Shown here in pieces: positions 1 through 5,440 of a DNA stretch of 9,059 nt (its first letter is position 1; each line of letters opens with the position of its first letter). The notes below the pieces were generated by a model, which had not been told where the DNA came from, did no database searches, and saw only the letters and a list, made by a program, of their open reading frames with translations. This DNA is from JARICQ01 sp964428475. Lineage in GTDB: Bacteria; Bacillota; Clostridia; Tissierellales; Tissierellaceae. The stretch lies in contig CAYRYO010000065.1 in assembly GCA_964428475.1 (NCBI GenBank), positions 1 through 9,059 of the forward strand. The letters are read 5' to 3'. The translations under genes were made by a program, and so were the position numbers.

Positions 1-1
1 C

Positions 2-55
2 TTTAATGTGCTTCCAGGAATAGTTTATGATACAATAATCAATTTATTGAAATAA
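2..55 (+). CDS. C-terminal tail of an upstream reading frame (partial)
   Basis: An open frame enters from the left edge and ends at TAA 53-55, giving the 17-residue tail FNVLPGIVYDTIINLLK. The composition (hydrophobic, no low-complexity run) is compatible with a real protein end. Only 17 codons are visible, so no family can be recognised and a chance open frame is possible. The frame is followed after about 40 bases by a strong hairpin, which fits the end of a transcription unit. Confidence 0.4.
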   Translation, partial: FNVLPGIVYDTIINLLK

Positions 56-94
56 TTAAAATTTCATAGGTATAAGTAAATAAATCTGAATTTA

Positions 95-139
95 TTATAC
101 TGTATAAGCCTCTTAAAATAAGAGGCTTATACAGTATAA
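95..139. repeat. Perfect 21-bp inverted repeat with AAA loop
   Basis: The arms 95-115 and 119-139 are exact reverse complements separated only by AAA, and each contains the core AAGCCTCTTA or its complement. In RNA this would be a very stable hairpin. It lies between the end of the upstream frame and the amidohydrolase ribosome site, so it probably marks a transcript end. There is no clear T-run on either side (AACATACATA to the right, AAATTCAGATTT on the other strand), so it is not a textbook intrinsic terminator. It may instead be an RNA 3'-end stabiliser or a protein-binding palindrome. Confidence 0.75.
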
Positions 140-177
140 ACATACATAATACTATTTTAGTACAGTTATTCCAGTTC

Positions 178-185
178 AGGGGAGG
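178..185 (+). promoter_or_regulatory. Ribosome binding site of the amidohydrolase gene
   Basis: AGGGGAGG lies 5 bases before ATG 191 and is a strong Shine-Dalgarno match that fixes this start. I see no convincing -35/-10 pair between the hairpin and this site, so the promoter of the gene is not assigned. Confidence 0.75.
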
Positions 186-190
186 ATAAG

Positions 191-1828
191 ATGGATACTA
201 TATTAATCAATGGAAAGTTTTATACAATGAGTGAGGATCGAAAAATAGTAGATGCTGTCGCTATTAAGGGAAATGTCATAGAAAATGTAGGCACAGTAGA
301 TGAAATTTTAGCTTTGAAAAGACAAGATACAAAGGTATATGATCTTAATGGAAAAACAGTATTGCCAGGCTTTAACGACAGTCACATGCATTTATTAAAA
401 TATGGATGGTCTCTTACACAAGTAGATTTGACAGCTTCACCTAGTATTGAAGAATTAAAAGATAGGGTGGCGAAATTTATTAAAGATAGACATATAAAAA
501 AGGAAGAATGGATTATGTGTAGGGGATGGAATCAAGATCACTTTAAGGGTGAAAAGAAGTTTCCTACTAGATATGATTTAGATGAGATTTCTACAGAACA
601 TCCAATAATAGCTACAAGGGTTTGCCTTCATGTTGCAGTCGTCAATAGTAAAGCTCTAGAATTATTAAATATAAATAGAGACACCCCTCAAGTAGAAGGA
701 GGGCATTTTGATTTAGATGAAAATGGACAGCCAATAGGAATATTCAGAGAGAAGGCTATTGCTCTTATATATGATAATCTATCTAAGACTTCTGTTGAAG
801 ATATAAAGGATATGATGATAAATGCTATTGAAGATATGAATTCATGTGGAATTACATCTGTTGGAACAGATGACTTTGAAGCATTACCTGATAAGGACTA
901 CAAAAATGTTATAGATGCATATCTTGAATTAAAAAAAGAAAATAAATTGAATATGAGAGTATATGAGCAATGTTTACTTCCAGAGATAGAAAGACTTGAG
1001 ACCTTTATTGGCCATGGATATAAGACTGGCTGGGGAGATGAATTGTTTAAGATAGGGCCATTAAAGTTATTAATAGATGGGTCACTTGGAGCACGAACAG
1101 CCGCTTTGATAGAAGCTTATTCAGATGATCCAAATACTAGTGGAATCACTACCATAAGTCAAGATGATTTAGATGATATAGTGGGATTAGCTCATAAAAA
1201 CAACTTTCAATTAGCAATGCATGGCATAGGAGATAAGGCAATGTATATGGCTTTTGAAAGTATGGAAAAAGCTTTAAAAGAACTGCCAAATGAGGACCAT
1301 AGGCATGGTATAGTACATTGTCAAATAACAGATCAATATCTTTTAAATAAATTTAGGGAAATGAAAGCAGTAGCATATATACAGCCAATATTCTTAGATT
1401 ATGATTGGAGTCTTGCACCTATGAGAGTTGGAAAAGAAAGAGAAAAGACATCATATAATTGGAGAACTATGGTAGATAGTGGTGTTAAAATCGCATGTGG
1501 CTCAGATGCACCGGTAGAACCTTTTAATGTATTAAATGGAATATATGAAGCTGTTACTCGCAAGGATTTAAAGGGAAAGCCTGCTGGTGGCTGGATGCCA
1601 GAACAAAAATTACAAGTATATGATGCTGTATATGGCTATACTATGGGCGGTGCATATGCAACATTTGAAGATCATATAAAGGGATCTATAGAGGCTAATA
1701 AACTTGCTGATATGGTAGTATTGTCTGATGATTTATTTGAAATAGAAGTAGATGAGATAAAGGATATAAAGGTAGATGCAACCATATTTAATGGACAGAT
1801 AGTTTTTGGGCAAGTTTCCCCGCTTTAA
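191..1828 (+). CDS. Amidohydrolase family 3 protein, YtcJ-like metal-dependent hydrolase
   Basis: The 545-residue protein has the layout of the YtcJ/AepA branch of the amidohydrolase superfamily: cytosolic hydrolases that use metal ions in a TIM barrel to cleave amide or similar bonds. The start of a small beta domain is visible at residues 1-60. The barrel opens with the metal-ligand pair H65-M-H67 in NDSHMHLL. The other expected ligand positions are K292 in LKLLIDGSLGAR (a candidate carboxylated lysine), H344 in AMHGIGDKA, H376 in HGIVHCQITD and D439 in ACGSDAPVEPFN. The C-terminal beta domain closes with ADMVVLSDD and a final NGQIVFG strand. Length is normal for the family and no catalytic residue is missing. 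No signal peptide is seen. The substrate cannot be read from sequence, since members of this family are mostly uncharacterised. It stands alone, with serS downstream having its own promoter. Confidence 0.93.
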   Translation: MDTILINGKFYTMSEDRKIVDAVAIKGNVIENVGTVDEILALKRQDTKVYDLNGKTVLPGFNDSHMHLLKYGWSLTQVDLTASPSIEELKDRVAKFIKDRHIKKEEWIMCRGWNQDHFKGEKKFPTRYDLDEISTEHPIIATRVCLHVAVVNSKALELLNINRDTPQVEGGHFDLDENGQPIGIFREKAIALIYDNLSKTSVEDIKDMMINAIEDMNSCGITSVGTDDFEALPDKDYKNVIDAYLELKKENKLNMRVYEQCLLPEIERLETFIGHGYKTGWGDELFKIGPLKLLIDGSLGARTAALIEAYSDDPNTSGITTISQDDLDDIVGLAHKNNFQLAMHGIGDKAMYMAFESMEKALKELPNEDHRHGIVHCQITDQYLLNKFREMKAVAYIQPIFLDYDWSLAPMRVGKEREKTSYNWRTMVDSGVKIACGSDAPVEPFNVLNGIYEAVTRKDLKGKPAGGWMPEQKLQVYDAVYGYTMGGAYATFEDHIKGSIEANKLADMVVLSDDLFEIEVDEIKDIKVDATIFNGQIVFGQVSPL

Positions 1829-1847
1829 ATTTGTTTGATAAAATGAC

Positions 1848-1876
1848 TTGACAAGTATCCCTATTACTCATATAAT
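1848..1876 (+). promoter_or_regulatory. Sigma-A type promoter of the serS T-box transcript
   Basis: TTGACA (1848-1853) and TATAAT (1871-1876) are both perfect consensus boxes with the ideal 17-base spacing. Transcription would start near 1883, just ahead of the T-box Stem I. This consensus strength suits a gene controlled mainly by leader termination rather than by initiation. Confidence 0.9.
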
Positions 1877-1882
1877 AGATGT

Positions 1883-2079
1883 AATTAAATATTTTGACAA
1901 AGAAGGGAAATAGTAAGTAGGGAGTCTTTTAGAGAGTTGGCGGTTGGTGAGAGCCAATAAGACAAAGTGCTGAATCCGTCCTGGAGTCAAGTTTAATTCG
2001 AGTGAGCCTCTTCGGCTAACTAGGGTGGCAACGCGGGTATACTCTCGTCCCTTATCTTTAAGGGATCGAGAGTTTTTTT
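1883..2079 (+). promoter_or_regulatory. T-box riboswitch leader, serine specific
   Basis: The leader carries the T-box sequence AGGGTGGCAACGCGGG at 2022-2037, close to the family consensus. Stem I motifs are present upstream: the AGTAAGTAGGGAGT segment, AGAGAGTTGG, and TGAA before the specifier. TCC at 1975-1977, directly after TGAA and before G, is the likely specifier codon and reads serine. The bulge TGGC (2026-2029) is complementary to a GCCA acceptor end, as expected for bacterial tRNA-Ser with discriminator G73. The antiterminator can form by pairing AGGG 2022-2025 with CCCT 2049-2052 and ACG 2031-2033 with CGT 2046-2048. It excludes the terminator at 2041-2079. Uncharged tRNA-Ser should therefore promote read-through into serS. 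Confidence 0.95.
2041..2079 (+). terminator. Conditional intrinsic terminator of the T-box
   Basis: The arms ACTCTCGTCCCTT (2041-2053) and 2060-2073 pair over 13 bp with one bulged T at 2066. A run of seven T (2073-2079) follows. The left arm shares 2046-2052 with the antiterminator helix, so the two structures are mutually exclusive. Confidence 0.93.
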
Positions 2080-2099
2080 AATTTAAGGAGGTTAGTACT

Positions 2100-3377
2100 A
2101 TGCTAGATATAAAGAGAATAAGAAATAATCCAGAAGAAGTAAAGGCGGCTTTGGCTAAGAGAAGTGGAGATTTTCCAATTGATGAAGTAATAGCATTAGA
2201 TGAAAAAAGAAGAAACATACTCACACAAGTAGAAACGATGAAGGCAGAGCAAAAGAAAGTTTCAAAGCAGGTTCCAATCTTAAAAAAAGAAGGGAAAGAC
2301 CCTTCTGAAATATTTACAGCTATGAAGAAATTATCTGAAAATATAAAGGTACTTGATGAAGAAGTAAAGGGAATAGATGAAGGCTTAAATGTACTATTAC
2401 TAAGCATACCAAATACTCCAGAGGAAAATGTAGTAATAGGAAAAGATGATAGCGATAATGTGGAACTTAGAAGACAAGGCAAAGCGAAAGCTTTTGAATT
2501 TCAACCAAAGGCCCATTGGGATATAGGAACAGATTTAGATATACTTGATTTTGAAGCTGCTACAAAGATTACAGGGGCTAGATTTACTGTATTCAAGGGA
2601 AAAGGTGCAAGGCTTGAGAGGGCCATCACTCAGTTTATGTTAGACACACATACTGCAGAGCATGGATATACTGAGATGGCAACTCCATTTATGGTAAATA
2701 GAAATAGCATGGTAGGTACAGGTCAGCTTCCAAAGTTTGAACACGATATGTTTCACCTTCCAAGTAAAGACTATTTTCTAGTACCTACAGCTGAAGTTCC
2801 CCTTACAAATATTCACAGGGATGAAATATTAACAGAAGACAAAATGCCAATATACTATACTGCATATACCCCATGTTTTAGACAAGAGGCCGGTTCTGCC
2901 GGAAGAGATACTAGAGGGTTAATTAGAAATCATCAATTTGATAAGGTGGAATTGGTTAAGTTTACAAAGCCTGAAGATTCATATAAAGAGCTTGAAGCAC
3001 TTACTGATAATGCAGAAACTATATTAAAAAAATTAGATCTTCCATATAGAATAGTCATGCTTAGCTCTGGAGATCTTGGATTTTCATCAGCAAAAACCTA
3101 TGATTTAGAAGTATGGATGCCAAGTTATGGAAGATATGTAGAGATATCAAGCTGTAGTAACTTCGAAGACTTCCAAGCAAGGCGTGCAAATATCAGATTT
3201 AGAAGAGAAAGCACTGGTAATGTAGAATTTGTTCATACTCTAAATGGATCAGGCCTAGCAGTAGGCAGAACAATGGCTGCAATACTTGAGAACTATCAAA
3301 ATGAAGATGGAACAGTAAATATTCCAGATGTTTTAAAACCATATATGGGTGGATTAGATAAGATAATCAAAGGATAA
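2100..3377 (+). CDS. serS: Seryl-tRNA synthetase (serine--tRNA ligase, class II)
   Basis: This 425-residue cytosolic enzyme charges tRNA-Ser with serine using ATP. It has the bacterial SerRS form. An N-terminal tRNA-binding coiled coil (about residues 28-100, rich in K/E with heptad-like spacing) follows the typical opening MLDIKRIRNNPEEVK. The class II catalytic core carries the serine-binding TAE motif at 230-232, motif 2 with FRQEAGSAGRDTRGLIR (260-276), and motif 3 with LNGSGLAVGRTMAAILE (381-397). The R in the motif 3 GR pair is the expected ATP-binding arginine. Length is normal and the gene looks intact. AAGGAGG at 2085-2091 sits 8 bases before the ATG, supporting this start. Expression is controlled by the serine T-box immediately upstream. 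The gene is monocistronic, with a terminator hairpin 6 bases after the stop. Confidence 0.98.
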   Translation: MLDIKRIRNNPEEVKAALAKRSGDFPIDEVIALDEKRRNILTQVETMKAEQKKVSKQVPILKKEGKDPSEIFTAMKKLSENIKVLDEEVKGIDEGLNVLLLSIPNTPEENVVIGKDDSDNVELRRQGKAKAFEFQPKAHWDIGTDLDILDFEAATKITGARFTVFKGKGARLERAITQFMLDTHTAEHGYTEMATPFMVNRNSMVGTGQLPKFEHDMFHLPSKDYFLVPTAEVPLTNIHRDEILTEDKMPIYYTAYTPCFRQEAGSAGRDTRGLIRNHQFDKVELVKFTKPEDSYKELEALTDNAETILKKLDLPYRIVMLSSGDLGFSSAKTYDLEVWMPSYGRYVEISSCSNFEDFQARRANIRFRRESTGNVEFVHTLNGSGLAVGRTMAAILENYQNEDGTVNIPDVLKPYMGGLDKIIKG

Positions 3378-3383
3378 ATTAAA

Positions 3384-3427
3384 AGCCTACAAGCTTTGAG
3401 ATACAAAGTTTGTAGGCTCTTTATATT
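3384..3427. terminator. Terminator hairpin between serS and the convergent small gene, possibly bidirectional
   Basis: The arms 3384-3398 and 3404-3418 form a 15-bp stem with one G-U pair and the loop AGATA. On the plus strand it is followed by CTTTATATTG, which is T-rich but interrupted. On the minus strand it is followed by TTTAATTTA. It sits 6 bases after the serS stop and 12 bases beyond the stop of the minus-strand small gene, so one structure can end both convergent transcripts. Confidence 0.85.
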
Positions 3428-3430
3428 GTT

Positions 3431-3601
3431 TTAGAAATCCCATCCATTTAAAGGCTCATGTTTTTCAAACAACTCACAATCACGATTTTTGCAGACTGGA
3501 CCGAAAATAAGTCCGCTATCCATGTCTTCCAATTTGGAGCCACATTTTGGACATCTTGCTGGACCACAAGCCCCGCCACACGGTATTCTAATAATCTGCA
3601 T
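3431..3601 (-). CDS. Small cysteine-rich putative zinc-ribbon protein, function unknown
   Basis: This minus-strand frame encodes 56 residues from ATG at 3601. A TTG 15 bases further upstream (3616) would give 61 residues but has no ribosome site. The ATG has only a weak GGGCAG about 7 bases before it. Six cysteines stand at positions 8, 12, 17, 20, 37 and 42, arranged CGGAC, CPKC and CKNRDC. The CPKCGSKLE segment resembles one zinc-ribbon knuckle, and the second pair could complete a metal site. The C-terminal end, EKHEPLNGWDF, is acidic and aromatic. I do not recognise the family. The regular cysteine pattern, the convergent layout with a shared terminator, and an unexplained 200-base gap on its 5' side favour a real gene over chance. 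No overlapping gene lies on the other strand. Confidence 0.6.
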   Translation of the reverse strand: MQIIRIPCGGACGPARCPKCGSKLEDMDSGLIFGPVCKNRDCELFEKHEPLNGWDF

Positions 3602-3639
3602 CAATGAACTGCCCAAAGTAAATCACATAAATATAAGAG

Positions 3640-3645
3640 ATTATA
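3640..3645 (-). promoter_or_regulatory. Possible -10 box for the small cysteine-rich gene
   Basis: Read on the minus strand, 3645-3640 is TATAAT, a perfect -10 box about 39 bases ahead of the ATG at 3601. No good -35 box is visible 16-18 bases upstream. In such AT-rich sequence a lone TATAAT is weak evidence. Confidence 0.25.
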
Positions 3646-3698
3646 TTTAAAAATAACGCCAATAAATTTCACTATATATTGTACTTATATCAAATATA

Positions 3699-3727
3699 TT
3701 GACTTAAGATAGTAAAGGATGTAAGAT
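3699..3727 (+). promoter_or_regulatory. Promoter of the DUF3793-flavodoxin-importer operon
   Basis: TTGACT (3699-3704) and TAAGAT (3722-3727) are separated by 17 bases, which predicts a transcription start near 3734. The first operator-like site begins at 3735, right at this start, so a bound repressor would block initiation. The untranslated leader would be about 85 bases. Confidence 0.6.
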
Positions 3728-3734
3728 GAAAACA

Positions 3735-3750
3735 GTTAGCTAAGACTAAC
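3735..3750. promoter_or_regulatory. Operator-like site 1 upstream of the metal-uptake operon
   Basis: GTTAGCTAAGACTAAC is an interrupted palindrome with GTTAG/CTAAC ends, extended by one more base pair to AGTTAG/CTAACT. It also contains the palindrome TTAGCTAA (3736-3743). It lies just downstream of the predicted transcription start. TTAG/CTAA half-sites recall metal-dependent repressors of the DtxR/IdeR/MntR family, but the spacing differs from the classic 19-bp DtxR box. The regulator is therefore inferred only. Confidence 0.55.
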
Positions 3751-3762
3751 TTGTTTTTTAAA

Positions 3763-3790
3763 ATATAAGTTAACTAAGGCTAACTTATAT
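3763..3790. promoter_or_regulatory. Operator-like site 2, 28-bp dyad with the same core
   Basis: ATATAAGTTA (3763-3772) and TAACTTATAT (3781-3790) are perfect 10-bp arms around an 8-base centre. The core GTTAACTAAGGCTAAC (3769-3784) matches site 1 at 14 of 16 positions and begins 34 bases after it. The repetition of the same core between promoter and first gene argues for specific protein binding rather than a chance palindrome. Confidence 0.55.
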
Positions 3791-3819
3791 AAAGATAACT
3801 ACTATATGGAGGAATCGAA

Positions 3820-4371
3820 ATGCATGAATCACTTATAGTTAAACATTGCTCCCCAACTTTAGCTGGAATCAAGACTGGAAGCCTTTTCAGTTGCCAGTTT
3901 AATTGCATATATGAGCTTAAAGGGAGGATAGAAGAAGTAAATTCTATAATAAATCTCAAAGGTGTCTATATGTGCCTCTTAAGAAATACATACAAGAAGG
4001 CCTTGATATATGTTTATAGACTAGACAGACTTGAGAGGGACTTCTTGCAAGAGGAAGCAAGAGATATATTGATTGAAAATGGATACTGTGTTTGTGATAT
4101 AGATGCTTGTGTAGACAGACTATCTAATAGACTAAGTGAAAGTCAGGGTTTCCCCCATGAAATTGGATTGTTTCTGGGTTATCCACCCCATGATGTAAAA
4201 GCCTTCATTAAAAATGAGGGTAGAAACTTTAAATGTGTTGGATATTGGAAGGTATACGGCGATGAATCTAGGGCACAGAAGACTTTTAAAAAATATAAAA
4301 AGTGCACAAATATATATTGTAAAAAGTTGTCAGAGGGACTATCTATACAGAGACTCACAGTAGCTGTTTGA
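3820..4371 (+). CDS. DUF3793 family protein, cysteine-rich, associated with flavodoxin
   Basis: This 183-residue cytosolic protein has hallmarks I associate with DUF3793: HCSPTLAGIKTGSLF near the N-terminus (residues 9-23), FPHEIGLFLGYPPHDVKAFI at 111-130, and GYWKVYGDE at 141-149, followed by a lysine-rich helix. It has ten cysteines (10, 25, 29, 52, 90, 92, 97, 139, 162, 167) and histidines at 9, 113 and 124, so metal or cofactor binding is plausible. The biochemical role is unknown. DUF3793 genes are commonly found beside flavodoxin and iron-uptake genes in Clostridia, and that is the case here: a flavodoxin start follows after 33 bases. GGAGG at 3808-3812, 7 bases before the ATG, supports the start. 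It is the first gene of the operon and lies behind two operator-like sites. No signal peptide or membrane segment is seen. Confidence 0.88.
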   Translation: MHESLIVKHCSPTLAGIKTGSLFSCQFNCIYELKGRIEEVNSIINLKGVYMCLLRNTYKKALIYVYRLDRLERDFLQEEARDILIENGYCVCDIDACVDRLSNRLSESQGFPHEIGLFLGYPPHDVKAFIKNEGRNFKCVGYWKVYGDESRAQKTFKKYKKCTNIYCKKLSEGLSIQRLTVAV

Positions 4372-4404
4372 TATAAATATTATAAAAAGGAAGGTAGTGT
4401 GTAT

Positions 4405-4442
4405 ATGAATAAGCTAGCAGTAGTGTATTGGAGTGGTACAGG
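4405..4442 (+). CDS. Flavodoxin, N-terminal fragment cut by assembly gap
   Basis: Only the first 12 complete codons are visible: MNKLAVVYWSGT, then GG before the run of N. A short beta strand followed by the phosphate-loop sequence WSGTG is the N-terminus of a flavodoxin, the small FMN protein that carries low-potential electrons in the cytosol. Flavodoxins are about 140 residues, so most of the gene is hidden. AGGAAGG (4388-4394) is 10 bases before ATG 4405 but only 4 before an alternative GTG at 4399, so I prefer the ATG. The pairing with DUF3793 directly upstream supports the call. Sequence after the gap cannot be joined to this frame, because the gap length is unknown. Confidence 0.75.
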
Positions 4443-4542
4443 NNNNNNNNNNNNNNNNNNNNNNNNNNNNNNNNNNNNNNNNNNNNNNNNNNNNNNNNNN
4501 NNNNNNNNNNNNNNNNNNNNNNNNNNNNNNNNNNNNNNNNNN
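4443..4542. other. Assembly gap of exactly 100 N
   Basis: There are one hundred consecutive N, the conventional placeholder for a scaffold gap of unknown size. It removes most of the flavodoxin gene and possibly further genes. The 55 bases after it (4543-4597) hold the end of some frame and the ribosome site of the ATPase gene. Three short tails are possible there (stops at 4554-4556, 4562-4564 and 4609-4611) and none can be assigned to a protein. Confidence 0.98.
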
Positions 4543-4597
4543 GTTTATTGTACTAACTTTATAGTAAAGATTAAATTTCAAGAAAGGGGGCTTCTTG

Positions 4598-5440
4598 ATG
4601 GGTTTTGGTAAATCAATAATAAGTGCAAGTGATTTATCTTTTGGCTATGGTGGAAATAAGATATTAAAAAATATAAATTTTTCTGTAAAGCAAGGTGAGA
4701 TAGTATCCTTGATTGGGCCAAATGGTTCTGGAAAATCCACACTTCTTAGATGCCTTTCGGGAATACTAGGGGCGTCTCATGATGAATTACTTATAGAAGG
4801 TAGAGCTATTGGGAAATATAAGACCAAGAGCTTGTCACAGAAAATTGCATTTCTTCCACAATTTCAGGAAAAGTTAAATTCTATTTCGGTTTATGAACTT
4901 GTTTCAATGGGAAGAAACCCTTACCATAAATCTGGTTGGATTTCAGGTCATGAAGATAGAGAAAAAATAAGATGGGCGATGGAATATATGTCTTTGGAAG
5001 AATATAGAGACCATCCAGTGAATGCTCTTTCAGGAGGTGAGAGACAGAGGGTTTGGATTGCTATGATCTTAGCACAAGATACACCCATACTTCTTTTAGA
5101 TGAGCCTGTAACCTATATGGATTTAAAATATCAACAGGAGTTTTTATCTATGATCAAGGATTTAAAGGACAATTACAATAAGACAATTATTTCAGTGTTT
5201 CATGACATTAATCATGCCATGGAAGTTTCTGATTTGATATACATTATGAAGGATGGTGAAATCTACAAGAGTGGAGACCCTCAAGAGCTACTTACAGAAG
5301 AGATTATTTTAGAAGTATATGATGTATACGCACATGTCTGCAAAGTTAAAAAATGCAGGAGGAATGTGGTTGTTCCACAAGGATGCAAATATAAAAACTC
5401 AAACCACAAATATAAAAATGAAAGAGGAATTGTAAAATGA
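4598..5440 (+). CDS. ABC transporter ATPase, FepC/BtuD-type (iron chelate or corrinoid uptake)
   Basis: This 280-residue cytosolic nucleotide-binding subunit should power the importer whose binding protein and permease follow. Counted from ATG 4598, it has Walker A GPNGSGKST (40-48), a Q-loop FLPQF around residue 88, the signature LSGGERQ (144-150), Walker B ILLLDEP (164-170) and the switch histidine in VFHD at 202. The stretch YELVSMGRNPY is typical of the FepC/FhuC/BtuD group. All catalytic motifs are intact. AAGGGGG (4584-4590) is 7 bases before ATG 4598. A TTG one codon upstream is too close to it, so I use the ATG. The last 18 or so residues form a lysine/asparagine-rich tail containing KYKN twice, beyond the usual end of the domain. 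The stop overlaps the next start as ATGA, showing translational coupling. Confidence 0.95.
   Translation: MGFGKSIISASDLSFGYGGNKILKNINFSVKQGEIVSLIGPNGSGKSTLLRCLSGILGASHDELLIEGRAIGKYKTKSLSQKIAFLPQFQEKLNSISVYELVSMGRNPYHKSGWISGHEDREKIRWAMEYMSLEEYRDHPVNALSGGERQRVWIAMILAQDTPILLLDEPVTYMDLKYQQEFLSMIKDLKDNYNKTIISVFHDINHAMEVSDLIYIMKDGEIYKSGDPQELLTEEIILEVYDVYAHVCKVKKCRRNVVVPQGCKYKNSNHKYKNERGIVK

Noticed and set aside
47..76. TTGAAA...TATAAG as a promoter of the amidohydrolase
   Set aside because: The spacing is 18, the boxes are imperfect, they overlap the upstream coding end, and the transcript would have to pass the 21-bp hairpin. The evidence is too weak to list.
1894..1899. Second TTGACA shortly after the serS promoter
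   Set aside because: No -10 box lies 16-18 bases downstream, and the position falls within the T-box transcript.
2078..2482. 134-codon minus-strand frame inside serS
   Set aside because: It is antisense to the strongly supported serS gene, and its serine/phenylalanine-rich composition is the usual shadow of lysine/glutamate-rich coding sequence.
3731..3757. Operator site 1 plus the following T-run read as an intrinsic terminator or attenuator
   Set aside because: The stem would be short and AT-rich (AGTTAG/CTAACT with an 8-base-or-less centre), and the same core recurs at 3769-3784 without a T-run, so protein binding explains it better.
4399..4611. A single 70-codon frame running across the N gap
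   Set aside because: It exists only because the placeholder length happens to keep the frame open. The part after the gap does not look like a flavodoxin end and overlaps the ATPase start.
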